A DNA stretch of 64,000 nucleotides from Dillenia suffruticosa (taxonomy: Eukaryota; Streptophyta; Magnoliopsida; Dilleniales; Dilleniaceae). The translations under genes and the position numbers were made by a program. The stretch spans positions 4,010,001 to 4,074,000 of the forward strand of contig JAVTVX010000035.1 of NCBI GenBank assembly GCA_033439265.1, read 5' to 3'. This document shows positions 24,854 through 36,515 of the stretch, in pieces (position 1 is the first letter of the stretch; each line of letters begins with the position of its first letter). The notes under the pieces are model-generated. The model was not told the DNA's origin. It saw only the letters and a list, made by a program, of their open reading frames with translations, and searched no databases.

Positions 24854-25018
24854 CTTTTTTTTTTGTTTTTATCGTCGGTGTTCGGATTTCACCAGACTAA
24901 TCCGATTCGAATACTGTAGAACTAATCATCGGGAGTCGACTCTCCCAAATCCTTACTTTTCATTCTCAAGAGTCGAACTAAAAAACTTATTAAGGAAATA
25001 GATTATTCCAATCACTCG
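24854..25018 (-). mobile_element. SINE-like element, copy A
   Basis: On the minus strand the copy has a B-box-like AGTTCGACTCTTGA, then TTGGGAGAGT, ATTCGAATCGGATTAGTC, GGTGAAATCCGAACACCG and a terminal A-rich tail. The order and several blocks match a plus-strand copy at about 53043-53236. The GATTAGTC and GAACACCG blocks are typical of a common plant tRNA-derived SINE body as I recall it. Confidence 0.6.
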
Positions 25019-25236
25019 ATTCTAAAAAATTTAGTTTAAATATTATTGACATAATCGTCACCGTCATATCACAGTGGTCCAATAGATCGCTATTAGACGT
25101 GCAACATGATGCATGGAAATGCGATAACCGACGTAACCATTCAACTTCCACAGATAGTGATTGGTTACCCTTGTCTTCTTTAATGATTGAGGAATTTCGC
25201 TAATGCCTTACGTAACAAATTCATCTGGTCCATGAA

Positions 25237-25243
<7 letters not shown>

Positions 25244-25276
<33 letters not shown>
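25244..25276. repeat. (TA)n microsatellite
   Basis: An uninterrupted AT run after a poly-A stretch. Confidence 0.9.
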
Positions 25277-25278
<2 letters not shown>

Positions 25279-25501
25279 CAAATATTCCTGATCTATCGAA
25301 TAGAGTAGCCATCTTTTTCATGGGAGCACATAATTTTTTATTTTTTTTACTTTAGTTTCTATTTTTTTTAAAAAAAAAAAAGGGCACCTTGGATTCTCCT
25401 TCGATTCATGTTGCTCCCACATCAAGAAAAGCTGGTTTGGTTTACTTTGCAAGAAACGTCTTTAAAAGTTCAAAAGGCCACTTTCATGCCTTGGCTTTTG
25501 G

Positions 25502-25504
<3 letters not shown>

Positions 25505-25560
<56 letters not shown>
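25505..25560. repeat. long (CT)n microsatellite
   Basis: About 28 CT units, the longest dinucleotide run in the window and likely polymorphic. Confidence 0.95.
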
Positions 25561-25562
<2 letters not shown>

Positions 25563-26959
25563 TTCTTTCTCTCACCTATGTCCCCCACCAAATGACTAAT
25601 TTGTCGGTGTCAATCTAGAAATTAATAAACAGATGAAATCGTGGAAAATTTGTATAAAAAGTAATCCACAGTTTAAGATTGTCTAGAGGCCGCCTTAGAC
25701 GGATAAGACTTCGTATATATCTTTGAATTAGAATTACAAAAAATATTTATCAGAAATTGTACAGATTTATATTCACAAAGTTACTTTTTAGTACCATGTG
25801 ATTAGAAAATTTTTATTGTTTAAACACAAAAAAAAAATTGTATTTTTAAGTCCACAAGTACTTTAGTTGTTAAGGTAATTTATTCATTTTCTTAAATTTC
25901 GAGTTTAATCATATGAATTCGTTAAATTCAATGCTTACTTCGAATCGCATAACACTAATTTTTAAAAAAACAAATTTTCTTTCTTGTTGTAAAAAAAGAA
26001 ATAAAATAAGAACAAGCCCGTATAATTAAATTAATATGTACTCGGTTAATTTCCTTTAAGGAGAAAATCTAATTCTTATTAATTCTAATTTATTCTATAA
26101 TTGTATTGGGAGAATTACTCTTATAATATTATTTTAAATCTAATGAACTAAGAAAAAGGAAAAATTAATAGTATTATCCAAAAGATTTCGATGGGAAAAA
26201 AACATTCTTACTTTCCATTGTCCAATGTGTAGAATATAAATGGGCATAGGTTTTCAATTCCTGGTTCAGCTTATGAACCTCATTAAATGTTAAAATTCAA
26301 AATGTTGAATATTATGTAAAATAATAGTCAATTTTGCAGACTAATATAGGTACAAGAATTTTTTTCTGAAAAAGAAAAAGAAAAATAATTCAACTTTTTG
26401 ATTCATATTTGACAACCATAATAATTAATTGTATGCAAATATTTTCCATGACTACCTTATCACCTTAACTGCAAAAAGTCTTTCGTCATCCACACGCCAT
26501 TGTAATTTTTTCTAATTAAAAAAAATTAAAATCAACTTTATATTTTCGACGATTGCTGATTATTATTAATTAGTACATAATTGCAATTAGTGTCTATTTC
26601 TTTCATAAGCAGCTCATTTTCGTCAATTTGCTTAAATTCTAATTGCTTTGTAGAAATTGGAAAGGTCCATCTTTCAAGAAGGAGTATAGTCAGGATCCGG
26701 TAATTAATTAATACTAATAAATTATATCTGCCCTTAAAAGAATATTGTGTTCTCAGTAAAAATATGTAACCACAAACGATTAACTGCAATACAATGAGGT
26801 TGGGTGCGTTCATTTTAGAGTAGGATTCTCTAAATCTCATCTTAGTTGCCGTTCATTTAATTTTTTTAGATCAAGTTTTGCATGAACCCTTTTGTGGGCG
26901 ATCAGCTCACAACCCTATTTCCATGAGATGAAAAGGCAAAAACTGGTTTATATTATTTT

Positions 26960-26994
<35 letters not shown>
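26960..26994. repeat. (GA)n microsatellite
   Basis: GA run with a single AAAG interruption. Confidence 0.9.
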
Positions 26995-26995
<1 letters not shown>

Positions 26996-27646
26996 CCCAA
27001 GTAGAAGGCTTTTTTTTTTTTTTAATCCCGGATCCTGAAAAGACGTGCCAGTTTAGAGCATTAAGAAGCCGTTTTAAATGGTAATCGCATCTGGAGACCT
27101 TGGAAAAAGGAGGTATATAATATTTTGTTAGTACTAAAAATTATAGATTCATTAAAGGTATGCGCCTTTATGAAAGACAAATCTAGATAAGTTTCAAGTT
27201 TTGCTAAATCGAACCTACTAGAACACACACACACTCTCTCTCACAAAAGTCTTATTAACTTGGGAATTTTTTATGTGTTACTTGGCCCATGGATTTGAAC
27301 CTCTCCGCTTGTTACCGTGGTATCGGTGTAATCCACGTTATTGCCAAACTTTGAGTGACATCCAAGATATTTACCTCGAACAATTGCAACCGGGTGACAG
27401 AGACAAATAATATCAAAATCAAATGAAAGAGTTAAAGAGTTGTATACAAAAGAAACTCAACGACTCAACCTTTATATTCTCTAAGAAATTGATTGGACAG
27501 GGATCTATTTTTAGTATTCATAAGCACGGAGTAAGGCCTAAGTAAAAGGTGATGGAATAGTTTGCCTGTGCTCATTATGCGGTTGCGTGCCTATAATAAA
27601 GGCTGTTATATCAGATTTTAGTCAAATATATTTTAACTATTGTCGC

Positions 27647-27661
<15 letters not shown>

Positions 27662-27695
<34 letters not shown>
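27662..27695. repeat. (TA)n microsatellite
   Basis: TA run directly after a poly-A tract of about 17 bases. Confidence 0.9.
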
Positions 27696-27698
<3 letters not shown>

Positions 27699-28302
27699 AA
27701 CTGTAGTAAAACAAAAAATTTTAAAACAGTACAATGATAAATTAAATAAATTAAATAATGATAAATTAAATATGACAAATTAAATATTATAGGACTTAAT
27801 GTGGTCTGTCTACCAACTAGGAATCGAGACATTAAATAAAATTAAACTCGTCAGTATTAATTATGCACATTCCAAGTGGCGCAAACCCTCATCAGAAATG
27901 ATACATATTATAGGACTTGATGTCAATTTCGATAAAACAACTAATTAAACAAAGTAGTTTGAGTTATAGAAAGAGAAATTGAATACATACCCAACTGAAA
28001 AAAATTGATAGTCTGCCGAATGAAAGAACCCATCTGACCTATCAACCAACTCCACCAACCGAACCGGCGGCTGACCAGGCCGGCCCGCCGGCTTTTAATA
28101 AACTAGGTCCAACACAAAAACCCGATATTTCCAAACTTCTCATCTATTTCCTCAGTAAATTCCTCGTATTTAATATTTAATATTTAATATTCCTCAGTAA
28201 ACTCGAGTCTCTCAACATAAACTTTATTTACAATTATGAGGAAACAAAACATTATTTTTTCCTTAATATTTATAACCGTCAAAAGAACAGTTTTGTTTCC
28301 AT

Positions 28303-30363
28303 TTACATGACTGAGCAAGCATTCGGATTCTCGTCATTAAACATCTGCGGCGCGTGCAAACTGTAGTCCACGGGGTAACTCGGTCCGTACACGTGTCCTT
28401 GATCTTGATATGCTCCGCCATACATCATCATTGGTGGCGGCTGCGCATGCTGATATGCATACACTTGTTGTGGTGGCGCGTGTTGGTAGATGAACATGGG
28501 CGGTGGCGGATATGGATATCCGTAATACTCCATTTTGTTGACTTCCACTTTCGGGGCATCATCCTTCTTAGCTCCGCCGTCTCCTCCCTTGCCGCTACCA
28601 GGAGCTTCTTTTTCCTTCTTATCGTCCTTCTTGTCACCACCGCCGCCTCCAGCTTCTTTGTCTTTCTTATCGTCTTTCTTGTCACCACCACCGCCGCCCG
28701 CGGCAGCTCCGGCTGGAGGAACAACTTCAACGCTGCGTTTAAGCTTCTGTTTTAAGAAAGCAACGAGGTCTTTGACGTCCATTGTGCCTTTGACGGTTAC
28801 CAAGTCCTTTGGCACGTCTATTGCCACGCTGTCCACTCCTGTTTGGCCACGTCAGATTAGAATTAATTTGGCCAAAATTGTCAAGACATTTAACGAATGA
28901 ATATTAATTCAAAATGAAATAAATTATATTAAAAATTTTTCTTTTTTAAAATATAGAATATAATTTTAAATATCAATCGAAAATTAAATCTTTCTAACAC
29001 AAAGCTTATGAATACCTCCAACCCTATGAACACCACCAAGTGCTCTCAGGATAAATGCGATCTTGGAGAGAAACCATGCCAAGTCTAGGTTGGCACGAAG
29101 AGGGAGAAGTGTGAAAAGGTTTGAGAAGAAGCCCAAGAGAATCCAAACGGAAGATTCAAGAATCTTCGGGATATTTCTTCAATTCCAAGTTTATAACAAA
29201 TAATTTTTATTAAAAAATGCAAATTTTGTTTGATTGGATAAGGATGACGCAATCAACAACTAAATAAACATAATATTAAAATCTCCAAATTATCAAATAG
29301 TAATGGAAGGGGTTTTGATAATCTCACCCTTGTACTTGGAAATAATTTTTCTAATTTTTGAAATGCATCCTTCGCAGTGTAAACGAATCTTTAGAACCAC
29401 TGTACTCTGCAAATACAAGCAAAACCTAATTAGTAACACTGAGTTATGAAAATTCGTACAATAATAACAATGTATTAAACTTTAAATCACTCTCCTAATT
29501 AGGAATCATCACGTGTCACGTGTTGACAAAACTTCTACGTTCGTTTCAAGGAAAACGGACTCCCAATTTTAATTTTTACTACCGTTACAAGAATCTTACA
29601 ATTAATTCTAATTAATCAAGAGTAAAAAATAACTAAATTATTAATATTTGCACCTCTTTAGGTTTGTTCTCCTCAGCCTTCTTCTCACCCGCCTTCTTCT
29701 CACCCTTATCATCAGGCTTCTTATCGCCGCCGCCGCCGCCGCCGCCGCCGCCTTCCTTTTTCGCCGGTGCCGGGGAAACAAGATCGACCTTCTTATTAGT
29801 TTTCCCAGCCACTTTCTCTCTCAACTTTTCAGGGTCCATATTTCCGGTCACTGTTAGTTTGCTGGCAGAAGTATCGACCTTAACATCGTCAACACCTAAA
29901 CATCCACAAACACGACACAAGAAGAGGAGAGGGAGGAGAGAGAAAGAAAAATGTTAATGTTCCAAAATTCTGAACTTTAGGAAAATGTTTCTCAAATTTG
30001 ACAAATAAAATATCAAAACTGTGATATGGGTATTGAGAAATCGGACATGAATTTGAATACCCAATTCATAGATTGTAAAGGAAAGTTGATTTCAATTAAA
30101 ATTAAAATTTACCATCGAGTTTGGAAACATAACGTTTGACTTTCTTGGCACATCCATCACAATGCAAATCGATCTTGAAAACTGCAGTGACCTTTCCGTC
30201 ATCTGCTTTCTTTTCTTCTTTCTTCCCTCCTTCGTTTTTATCTCCTCCCTCTTTCTGCAAATCCCAACAAAAATCAAAACCATTCAGTTAAATCCACAAA
30301 AAGTGAAGAATATCTTTCTTAGGTTGGGAAAATTTTGTCAATTTCAAAACTTACCTCGCCCAT
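28303..30363 (-). CDS. heavy-metal-associated isoprenylated plant protein, two HMA domains (HIPP6-like)
   Basis: This predicted metallochaperone-like protein has 335 residues. The exons in coding order are 30355-30363, 30113-30254, 29654-29895, 29328-29406 and 28303-28838, totalling 1008 nt in frame with GT-AG borders. The first coding exon is only 9 nt (MGE). HMA1 carries LHCDGC (Cys 35 and 38) and HMA2 carries LHCEGC (Cys 142 and 145). They are joined by a Gly/Lys/Glu linker with a (GCC)n-encoded poly-Gly tract. After HMA2 come repeated [12 protein letters not shown] blocks, a Tyr/Pro/Gln-rich segment, and the C-terminal CSVM CaaX box for prenylation after DENPNAC. This is the domain order of Arabidopsis HIPP5/HIPP6. 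Family members bind Cd, Zn or Cu and sit at membranes or in the nucleus. The metal and location here are inferred. Confidence 0.92.
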
Positions 30364-30449
30364 TTAGAAAAATGGTTTATGTGGGTATTAAGGAGTCAAT
30401 GGGTTGAAAGTTTGGCTGTGAAGAGCTATATTGGAAGCGAGGACGGGAA

Positions 30450-30457
30450 TTTATAGG
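30450..30457 (-). promoter_or_regulatory. putative TATA box of two-HMA HIPP gene
   Basis: TATAAATT on the minus strand lies about 90 bp upstream of the ATG at 30363, inside a short locally GC-richer context. The spacing allows a 5' untranslated region of about 55-60 bp. This is a sequence-only prediction. Confidence 0.5.
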
Positions 30458-32003
30458 CCTCTTGAGCTGGGGGCTATTGCTAAGTTTCATGTAATATGTA
30501 TGCATTCGATGTGTCTATGTGTATGAATGCATGTATGGGACATGATGATGTGACGGTGTTGTGGGATTTATCTGATGATGAATGTGCCGCCTCGATGGAT
30601 TAGAAAACAGCTGCAGACTGTCGACACCCGACGGTGCTGCTGATGATGGGGTGACCAATCATCCAACTTAACTAATATGGGTGCTATTCAATTTTTAGCA
30701 AGAGCGAAATGACTATATTACCCTCCTTCCAATTTAACGACGTTGGCATTTTTGTCCGCAGGCTTCACTGTTTGACACTTGAAGCGATCCCCATTTTTGT
30801 CTCCTGGGCGCCCTGACTTTGCAACTATTTTCATGAATAAGAATTTCTGGTAAAAAAATGTTATATTTAAAATTATTAGACTTGAGTTTGACGAGAGAAA
30901 TCATTTTCTTTGATAGTTTTTCTCTAAAAATTATTATTTAAATTAATTAAAATTAGAATTTTAAATAGATAATTTGTACGTAATACTTTGCTTTGTTTAA
31001 TTTTTTTTTTAAAAAAAAAACTTAGATTTTTCAATTGCATGAATGATGTAATAGAAAATTGAGAGTGAGATTTGCGTTTTGTCGAAGCACTCAAAATCAC
31101 TTTTTACCCGTTTCTGTTGTCTTTAATTGAAAGCTACTTTTCTAGTCTAGAACATCGTGCAAGCAGTTTTTATGGCAACTTTTGACTAATTTACCATTAC
31201 AAGCTATTCGCGTTCATGTAACTATTTTCTTGGAAAAATAATAAAATCATATAATTATTGTTAATTTGGGTTTTTCGTTGCTCATCAAGCAACTTGAGAT
31301 ATGTTCGATTTACATGAAATTATGTTTGTAACCAAAAACAAGAAAAATATCAAACAGACAAAAGTAAGAAAGATATTCAATTACTCCTTTTATTAGGATA
31401 ATTTAGATATCAAATTACTTCTACCCAAAAAAAAAAAATCAAATTACTGTTTTTTCTCATTATCATACATTTTATCTTCTTAAACCGGAAACACATCCTT
31501 GAATAAAAATAGCGTGACATTTTTTCTTGTGCTTAATCGATCGATATTCAATAATCAATTTATTGGTTTCGATTAATTTTATTCGAACTAATTATTGAAT
31601 CTATTAAATAGTAAATTCTTTCGATACTTATTTTTTTTATTTCTAAAACTCGAATCTAAGTAGCATGAGATTTTATTTCTTCAAAATCAAAAGAATCAAT
31701 GGTTTCTATTGGTTTTGCCATTTTTGATCTTCATTTACCATTTCTCTCAAAAATCCAAATTTCCTTGGAAAATCCTACCGTAAAATCTTCTTTGTTTGAT
31801 TTTTGTGAGGTTGAGTTTTTGGAAAGTATCTAGGCCAAATGTAGATCGGAGGATGGTTCAATCAATCTATCAGAATAATTTCATCGTATTTTTGAAAAGA
31901 CAGTATAATAATCATAATTTTCTCTCTCAATCTAGACATTCTAGATTTGAATATCTATACAACTAAAAAAAAAACAAAAAATGAGTCCTACTCCTTCGTT
32001 ATC

Positions 32004-32115
32004 TCTATATCTTTTGGGAGTTTTTTTTTCATATTCTCAATCATTGTATCGGGCGAGGTCTATATCATTTGGGAGTTTTTTTTCATATTCTCAATCATTG
32101 TATCGGGCGAGGTTG
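32004..32115. repeat. two-copy tandem duplication, unit about 56 bp
   Basis: Both copies contain TCTATATC, then TTTGGGAG, a T run, CATATTCTCAATCATTG and TATCGGGCGAGG. The two copies are almost identical, so the event looks recent. Confidence 0.88.
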
Positions 32116-34207
32116 TAAAAGCAGAGAAATAGCGTAGAAGTTTGTTCCCTTCATTTTGAAGTAAAATGAATCCTATTCTTTTACCTGCAACATTGTTTGC
32201 TATGCTTTACAAGGGTCATATCTGGGTATGACAAATAGTGACGTCCTCTCTCTAGACCCAGCAAATTGCAGGTCACAAACCAAAACCAAAATTGAAATCA
32301 ATTTTGTTGGACAAGTGGGGTTGAAAATGCTCGCGACATGAATGATGCAACACCTAATTCAACTAGACCCAATAGGCAAAATGCCCACAAAACTACCAAC
32401 TAAGAAGTTCCAACTCTATTTGATGATATATATTATAAGAACAATGGACACAAAAAAGGAAGCTTGAAACTGGGGTTGGTGATTCTGGGCTAGGGTGCTT
32501 GCTCAATTAATGTGAAATGAAGGAGATACTTGACTAGACTCCTGGTGTCTAACGTGTGGGGACCTTATCTATAAGGGTATGGAAATTTTGTACCTATGAG
32601 AACCTTAGAATGTGCGGAAAGATTTATTTGATAAAATCTCTCAAGTGTTGATTTGGTTCCCATATTCCACATTTGAACAATGGGAAATGGCATTTTACCT
32701 GGAGAAATCTATTAGATTAGGTTTTAACTGTTTCCTATCATATATCAAACAAAATTATTTACATCTAATGTAGCAAAATTATCATAATTTCTTTCTATAA
32801 CTACTTAAAAATATTTTAACTTGAATTATCGCAATTTCTCAGGGAAACAGCAGAGAGAGAGAGGGAGAGAGGGAAGCTACCATTGAGCTTACCCAGGCCA
32901 CATGGACCCGAGTGGATGACAATGAGCCAACTGTTGGACCAAACTACCTCACAAGTGGGAAAACAATCACTCGTGTATGTCAAATCATCGCCATTTTGTT
33001 TTTTGTTTGGTGGTGGTGGGGGGGCGGGGGAACTTCTTTGCCTGAAGAGCTAAGAATATAGTTAGAGATGCATAAATGTGTCTAATGTGCGGTAGACTCC
33101 CAAGTTGGAGAATGACAAGTAATAGCTTACATTATAGTTTTGTCCAACTACAATGCATTGTCTAATGCACAATTTATGATTCACGTTTGGTTCTACTCAA
33201 CCATGCAGTTGAAGAAATTAGGCACGAATTCACTAAGTTCAACCTACACAATCATTTTTTCTTCTTTTTTTTGGTCAATCGGAAGACTCTTCTTGGCTCC
33301 ATCCCTTTTGGGTGCTGCTGGTCTGCCTCGGTTTGTGTATGCGTTGCACGTCAAAATGCCAAACTGCTCCTTCATGGGCCAATAAGCCCAAAGGGAGACC
33401 GATGGCCCCTTGCTGGCCCATGTATTAGCCCAAATGGATTGAAAACTCAAGCGGTGGGAATAAAATTTTCAATATATTATTTCTGTCCTTAAAAAGTTGT
33501 GTCAAAATATTTTTATACCCGATGTATCCTTTAGGCTCACCCAATGACTCTCTTAAGCAAGAGTTTGGCTCAACCCCGATTTGTGGTGTAATTTTATCCA
33601 TGTCTGCATACATTCAGATTTATTCAACGAAATGTTTAATCACTCACAATTATTTGATTTGCTTGAATCATAACTAATTTATTGTCAAGAGTATAGAGGT
33701 AAAATTAATATTTTTTAAAACATTTTCTTTTTATTTCACTTCTCAAAGCCAAGGAAATTTATTTCCTTTCTTTTCTTTCTTCAACTCCCAAATAAAATAG
33801 CATCTCTTTTCTTTTCTCTTCCTTTCCATCCTATCTTGTTTTTCCTTTCTTTTCTGCACCCAAACTGATCCTGAGGCTTTTCGTTATCTACTTGGTAACT
33901 TTGCAGGAGAAAAAGAAAAGTATTTGAATTATATTAACCATACAATAACGTGGCTCATTCTACTTAAGGATTTTTTTTATTTAGTTGTTGAAAAAATTAT
34001 TACGTAATTAAATATATTAATGTTGATATAAAAATATATATTTCTTTAATTAAAATTGAACATTTTTTAAAAAAATTATATAATACATAAAATTTTTTAG
34101 GTACCAGCTTGCTACCCGTAATTTCTAGTTTATTATCCACGATTTTTTTTATGCGAGGAAAAAGAGCAGCAAGTCCAAATAGGAAAAAAAAAAAAAAAGA
34201 GAGGCAA

Positions 34208-34412
34208 AATCAAGAAAACGCGGTTCCCGAAAATACCGCGTTTTCTACCTCTGACGGCACAAGAAAACGCCGTCAAGAAGCACAAAATCAAGAAAGGGAG
34301 AGAGCGGGAGAGGGAGAGAGGGAGGGAGCGGGAGAGAGAGAGATTGGCAGGTCTTGATCGACCAGAAAACGCGGAACCCTATTTCTACCTCTAACGGCAC
34401 AAAATCAAGAAG
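34208..34412. repeat. repeated block with perfect hairpin upstream of HisRS pseudogene
   Basis: GAAAACGCGGT (34214-34224) and ACCGCGTTTTC (34235-34245) form a perfect 11-bp inverted repeat around a 10-nt loop. The following TTTCTACCTCTGACGGCACAA recurs at about 34380-34401 with one base changed, again after AGAAAACGCGG. The two copies sit about 150 bp apart, separated by a GA-rich tract. Confidence 0.75.
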
Positions 34413-35587
34413 CGAACATCGTCATCAACGATTCTCACGCACATACGTGAGACCAACTCTCTCTCTCCTCCAAAAATGCCTGCGACTCCCTCTGTCCTTA
34501 TTCACCACTGCCCACGTCTCGCTGTCCTTCGTTCCCGTTTCTCTCTCTCTTCAAACCCTAACTGTCGCTTCTCCTTCTTCCCTCCTTTCCCCAAAACCCT
34601 AACTCAAAACACTTGCCGAACTTTATCTTCACCATGTTCTGCACAATCCGAATGCGCAACCGAAAATACCGGCCGCAGGTCTGGTGCTCTCTCTCCGCCG
34701 CCGATTGCCGATGCAGCGGAGAGGATCGACGTGAATCCTCCGAAAGGAACGAGGGATTTCCCCCCGGAGGAGATGCGATTGCGTAACTGGCTTTTTCAGA
34801 ACTTCAAAGAGGTTAGCATTTTTGATTTTTGGTTTTTCTGGAGATTATTTGGTTTTGTTTGTTGTTGGAATTGCAGGTTTCCCAACAGTTTGGTTTCGAA
34901 GAAGTCGATTTTCCCGTACTGGAGTTGGAGGCTTTATTTATTAGAAAAGCGGGGGGAGGAGATTAGAGACCAGGTTTGTTGTTTTAACTTTAATAAAATT
35001 CAAAATATAAGTATATTGTAATCAACTTAATTCCTTGATTTGTATAATGTGGGGGTCACATATATGATAATCGATATTGTGTTTGAATTACAATTTTAAA
35101 TGCTTCTAATATCGGAAAAAGTGCATATCAAATGAAAGGACGTTAATCTGGGTACTGGGGAGATAGCATCATGATTGGTATCAAATTATCACCAAGCCCA
35201 TGGTTGCTTCCACAATGTATGTCTATTTGAGGTCCTATACTAAATTTGGACAAAACCTTAATCATGCTTGTACCTAACCCGTCTTTAAATTTATTAAAGA
35301 AAACCTTTTCTATTAGCTTGTGTGGGTGGCATATTCTGTTGGTTCAACACATTAGTATTATTCCCAACCTTCCATTATGTTTATAGTGCTAATTAAATGT
35401 GCTTAGGTAAAACCATTTTATTTGATGTGGCAAGGTCAGCATTTATTTTTTAAGGGTGTTGTCATGGTGGACACTGCATGCTTTTTCCAGTCATAAAGCC
35501 CCTGAATTGTAAAATCTGTAAATTATACTTGATCCATTTGTGGTATCAATGCTAAATTAGAGTTATGGAGGGTTACATAGGAATCCG

Positions 35588-36515
35588 GAGAGTTTAGGTT
35601 GAATAGATCGAAAATTGAATATTTGAATTGTAGGTTTAGCGACAATCATTGGAATAATAAAGAAACAATTAGATTAGATGGACAATCAGTATCTAAAAGT
35701 GAACGATTTAGATAGATTCTATCATTCAAAACAATGATAATATAGATGGGGATATGAACCATAGGATTCAAGTGTGTTGGATGAAATGGAGAAGAATATT
35801 TGGAGTTCTCTGCGATCGCATGATACCTTTGCATTTGAAGGAAAGGTTCTATAGAACCGCGGTTAGATCTGCATTACTGTTTGGTATCGAGTGTTGGACT
35901 ATTAAACAACAACAAGAATAAAAAATGGTCGTAACAGAAATGAAAATATTTAGATGGATGTGTGGCAAAACTATAACAGATAAAATTAAAAATGAAGAAA
36001 TTCGTAATAAGGTCGGAGTTAGTTCAATCGTAGATAAAATACAAGAGTGTCATTTGAGGTGGTTTAGACATGTGCAAAGAAAACCTAAAAAAGTACCGAT
36101 TAAGATAATTGAAAACTTAAATATAGAAGATCCGGTAAAACGTAGAGGTAAATCGTTGAAAATTTGGATGCAAGTTATATGTAAAGACGTGATAGTGAAA
36201 TGTTTAGACGAGAAAATGGTTTTGGATAGAAATGACTGACGTAGAAAAATCCGCACAAATTAAAACTACATATTTTAGATATTAATTTATATATTTATCT
36301 ATTTATTTATTTTTGTTCAATTTTTATTTTTACTTTTTTTTGGGTACTATTTTATTTTAATTTATTTTATTATTTATTTATTTTTGTATTTTTGTATTTT
36401 TATTTTTATTTTTATTTTTATTTTTATTTTTATTTTTTTAATCACTGCAAAATTGTCTCACAAATGGTCGACTCCAATCGTTGGGATAAAGATACAATTT
36501 GTTGTTGTTGTTATA
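35588..36515 (+). mobile_element. 3' end of an RTE-type LINE, degenerate
   Basis: In the intron after HisRS exon 2, translated fragments in several frames match the C-terminal part of plant RTE-clade reverse transcriptase. They include LNRSKIEYLNC, then IRLDGQSVSKSERFR, then a frame with a WMKW, LCDR, RFYRT and ECW series, and finally an open frame at 35925-36239 with FRWMCGKT, RWFRHVQRK and ending DRND. The 3' end is the usual CCAATCGTTGGGATAAAG followed by TTG repeats, here at about 36475-36512. An AT-rich (ATTTTT)n tract interrupts it. Stops and frameshifts show it is dead. Confidence 0.85.
36381..36439. repeat. (ATTTTT)n tract
   Basis: A hexanucleotide-like A/T repeat within the LINE relic. 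Confidence 0.9.

Larger units (their letters stand above)
16070..28302. other. 12-kb gene-poor region with small transposons
   Basis: No gene is supported between the RING and second HIPP genes. I see an inverted-repeat element (16353-16896), a 0.6-kb transposon with target-site duplication (17217-17832), a diverged 130-bp tandem duplication (21930-22209), a SINE-like copy (24854-25018), and microsatellites. A GC-richer block near 18850-19300 holds an ATG-initiated frame at 19031-19210 starting MAAADAAG. It has no recognisable domain and frames on the other strand are equally open. Confidence 0.55.
30364..34475. other. intergenic region between HIPP and HisRS pseudogene
   Basis: The left part holds the HIPP promoter. 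Further right are a 57-bp tandem duplication near 32004-32115 and, just before the HisRS start, inverted and direct repeats at 34208-34412. Otherwise it is AT-rich and without supported genes. Confidence 0.6.

Noticed and set aside
27285-27360. tRNA-like B box (GGTTCAAATCC) on the minus strand
   Set aside because: No cloverleaf can be built around it; at best a highly diverged SINE head.
28354-28900. Long open frames opposite the last exon of the two-HMA HIPP gene
   Set aside because: These are antisense shadows caused by the repetitive Gly/Lys/Asp codons of the real exon.
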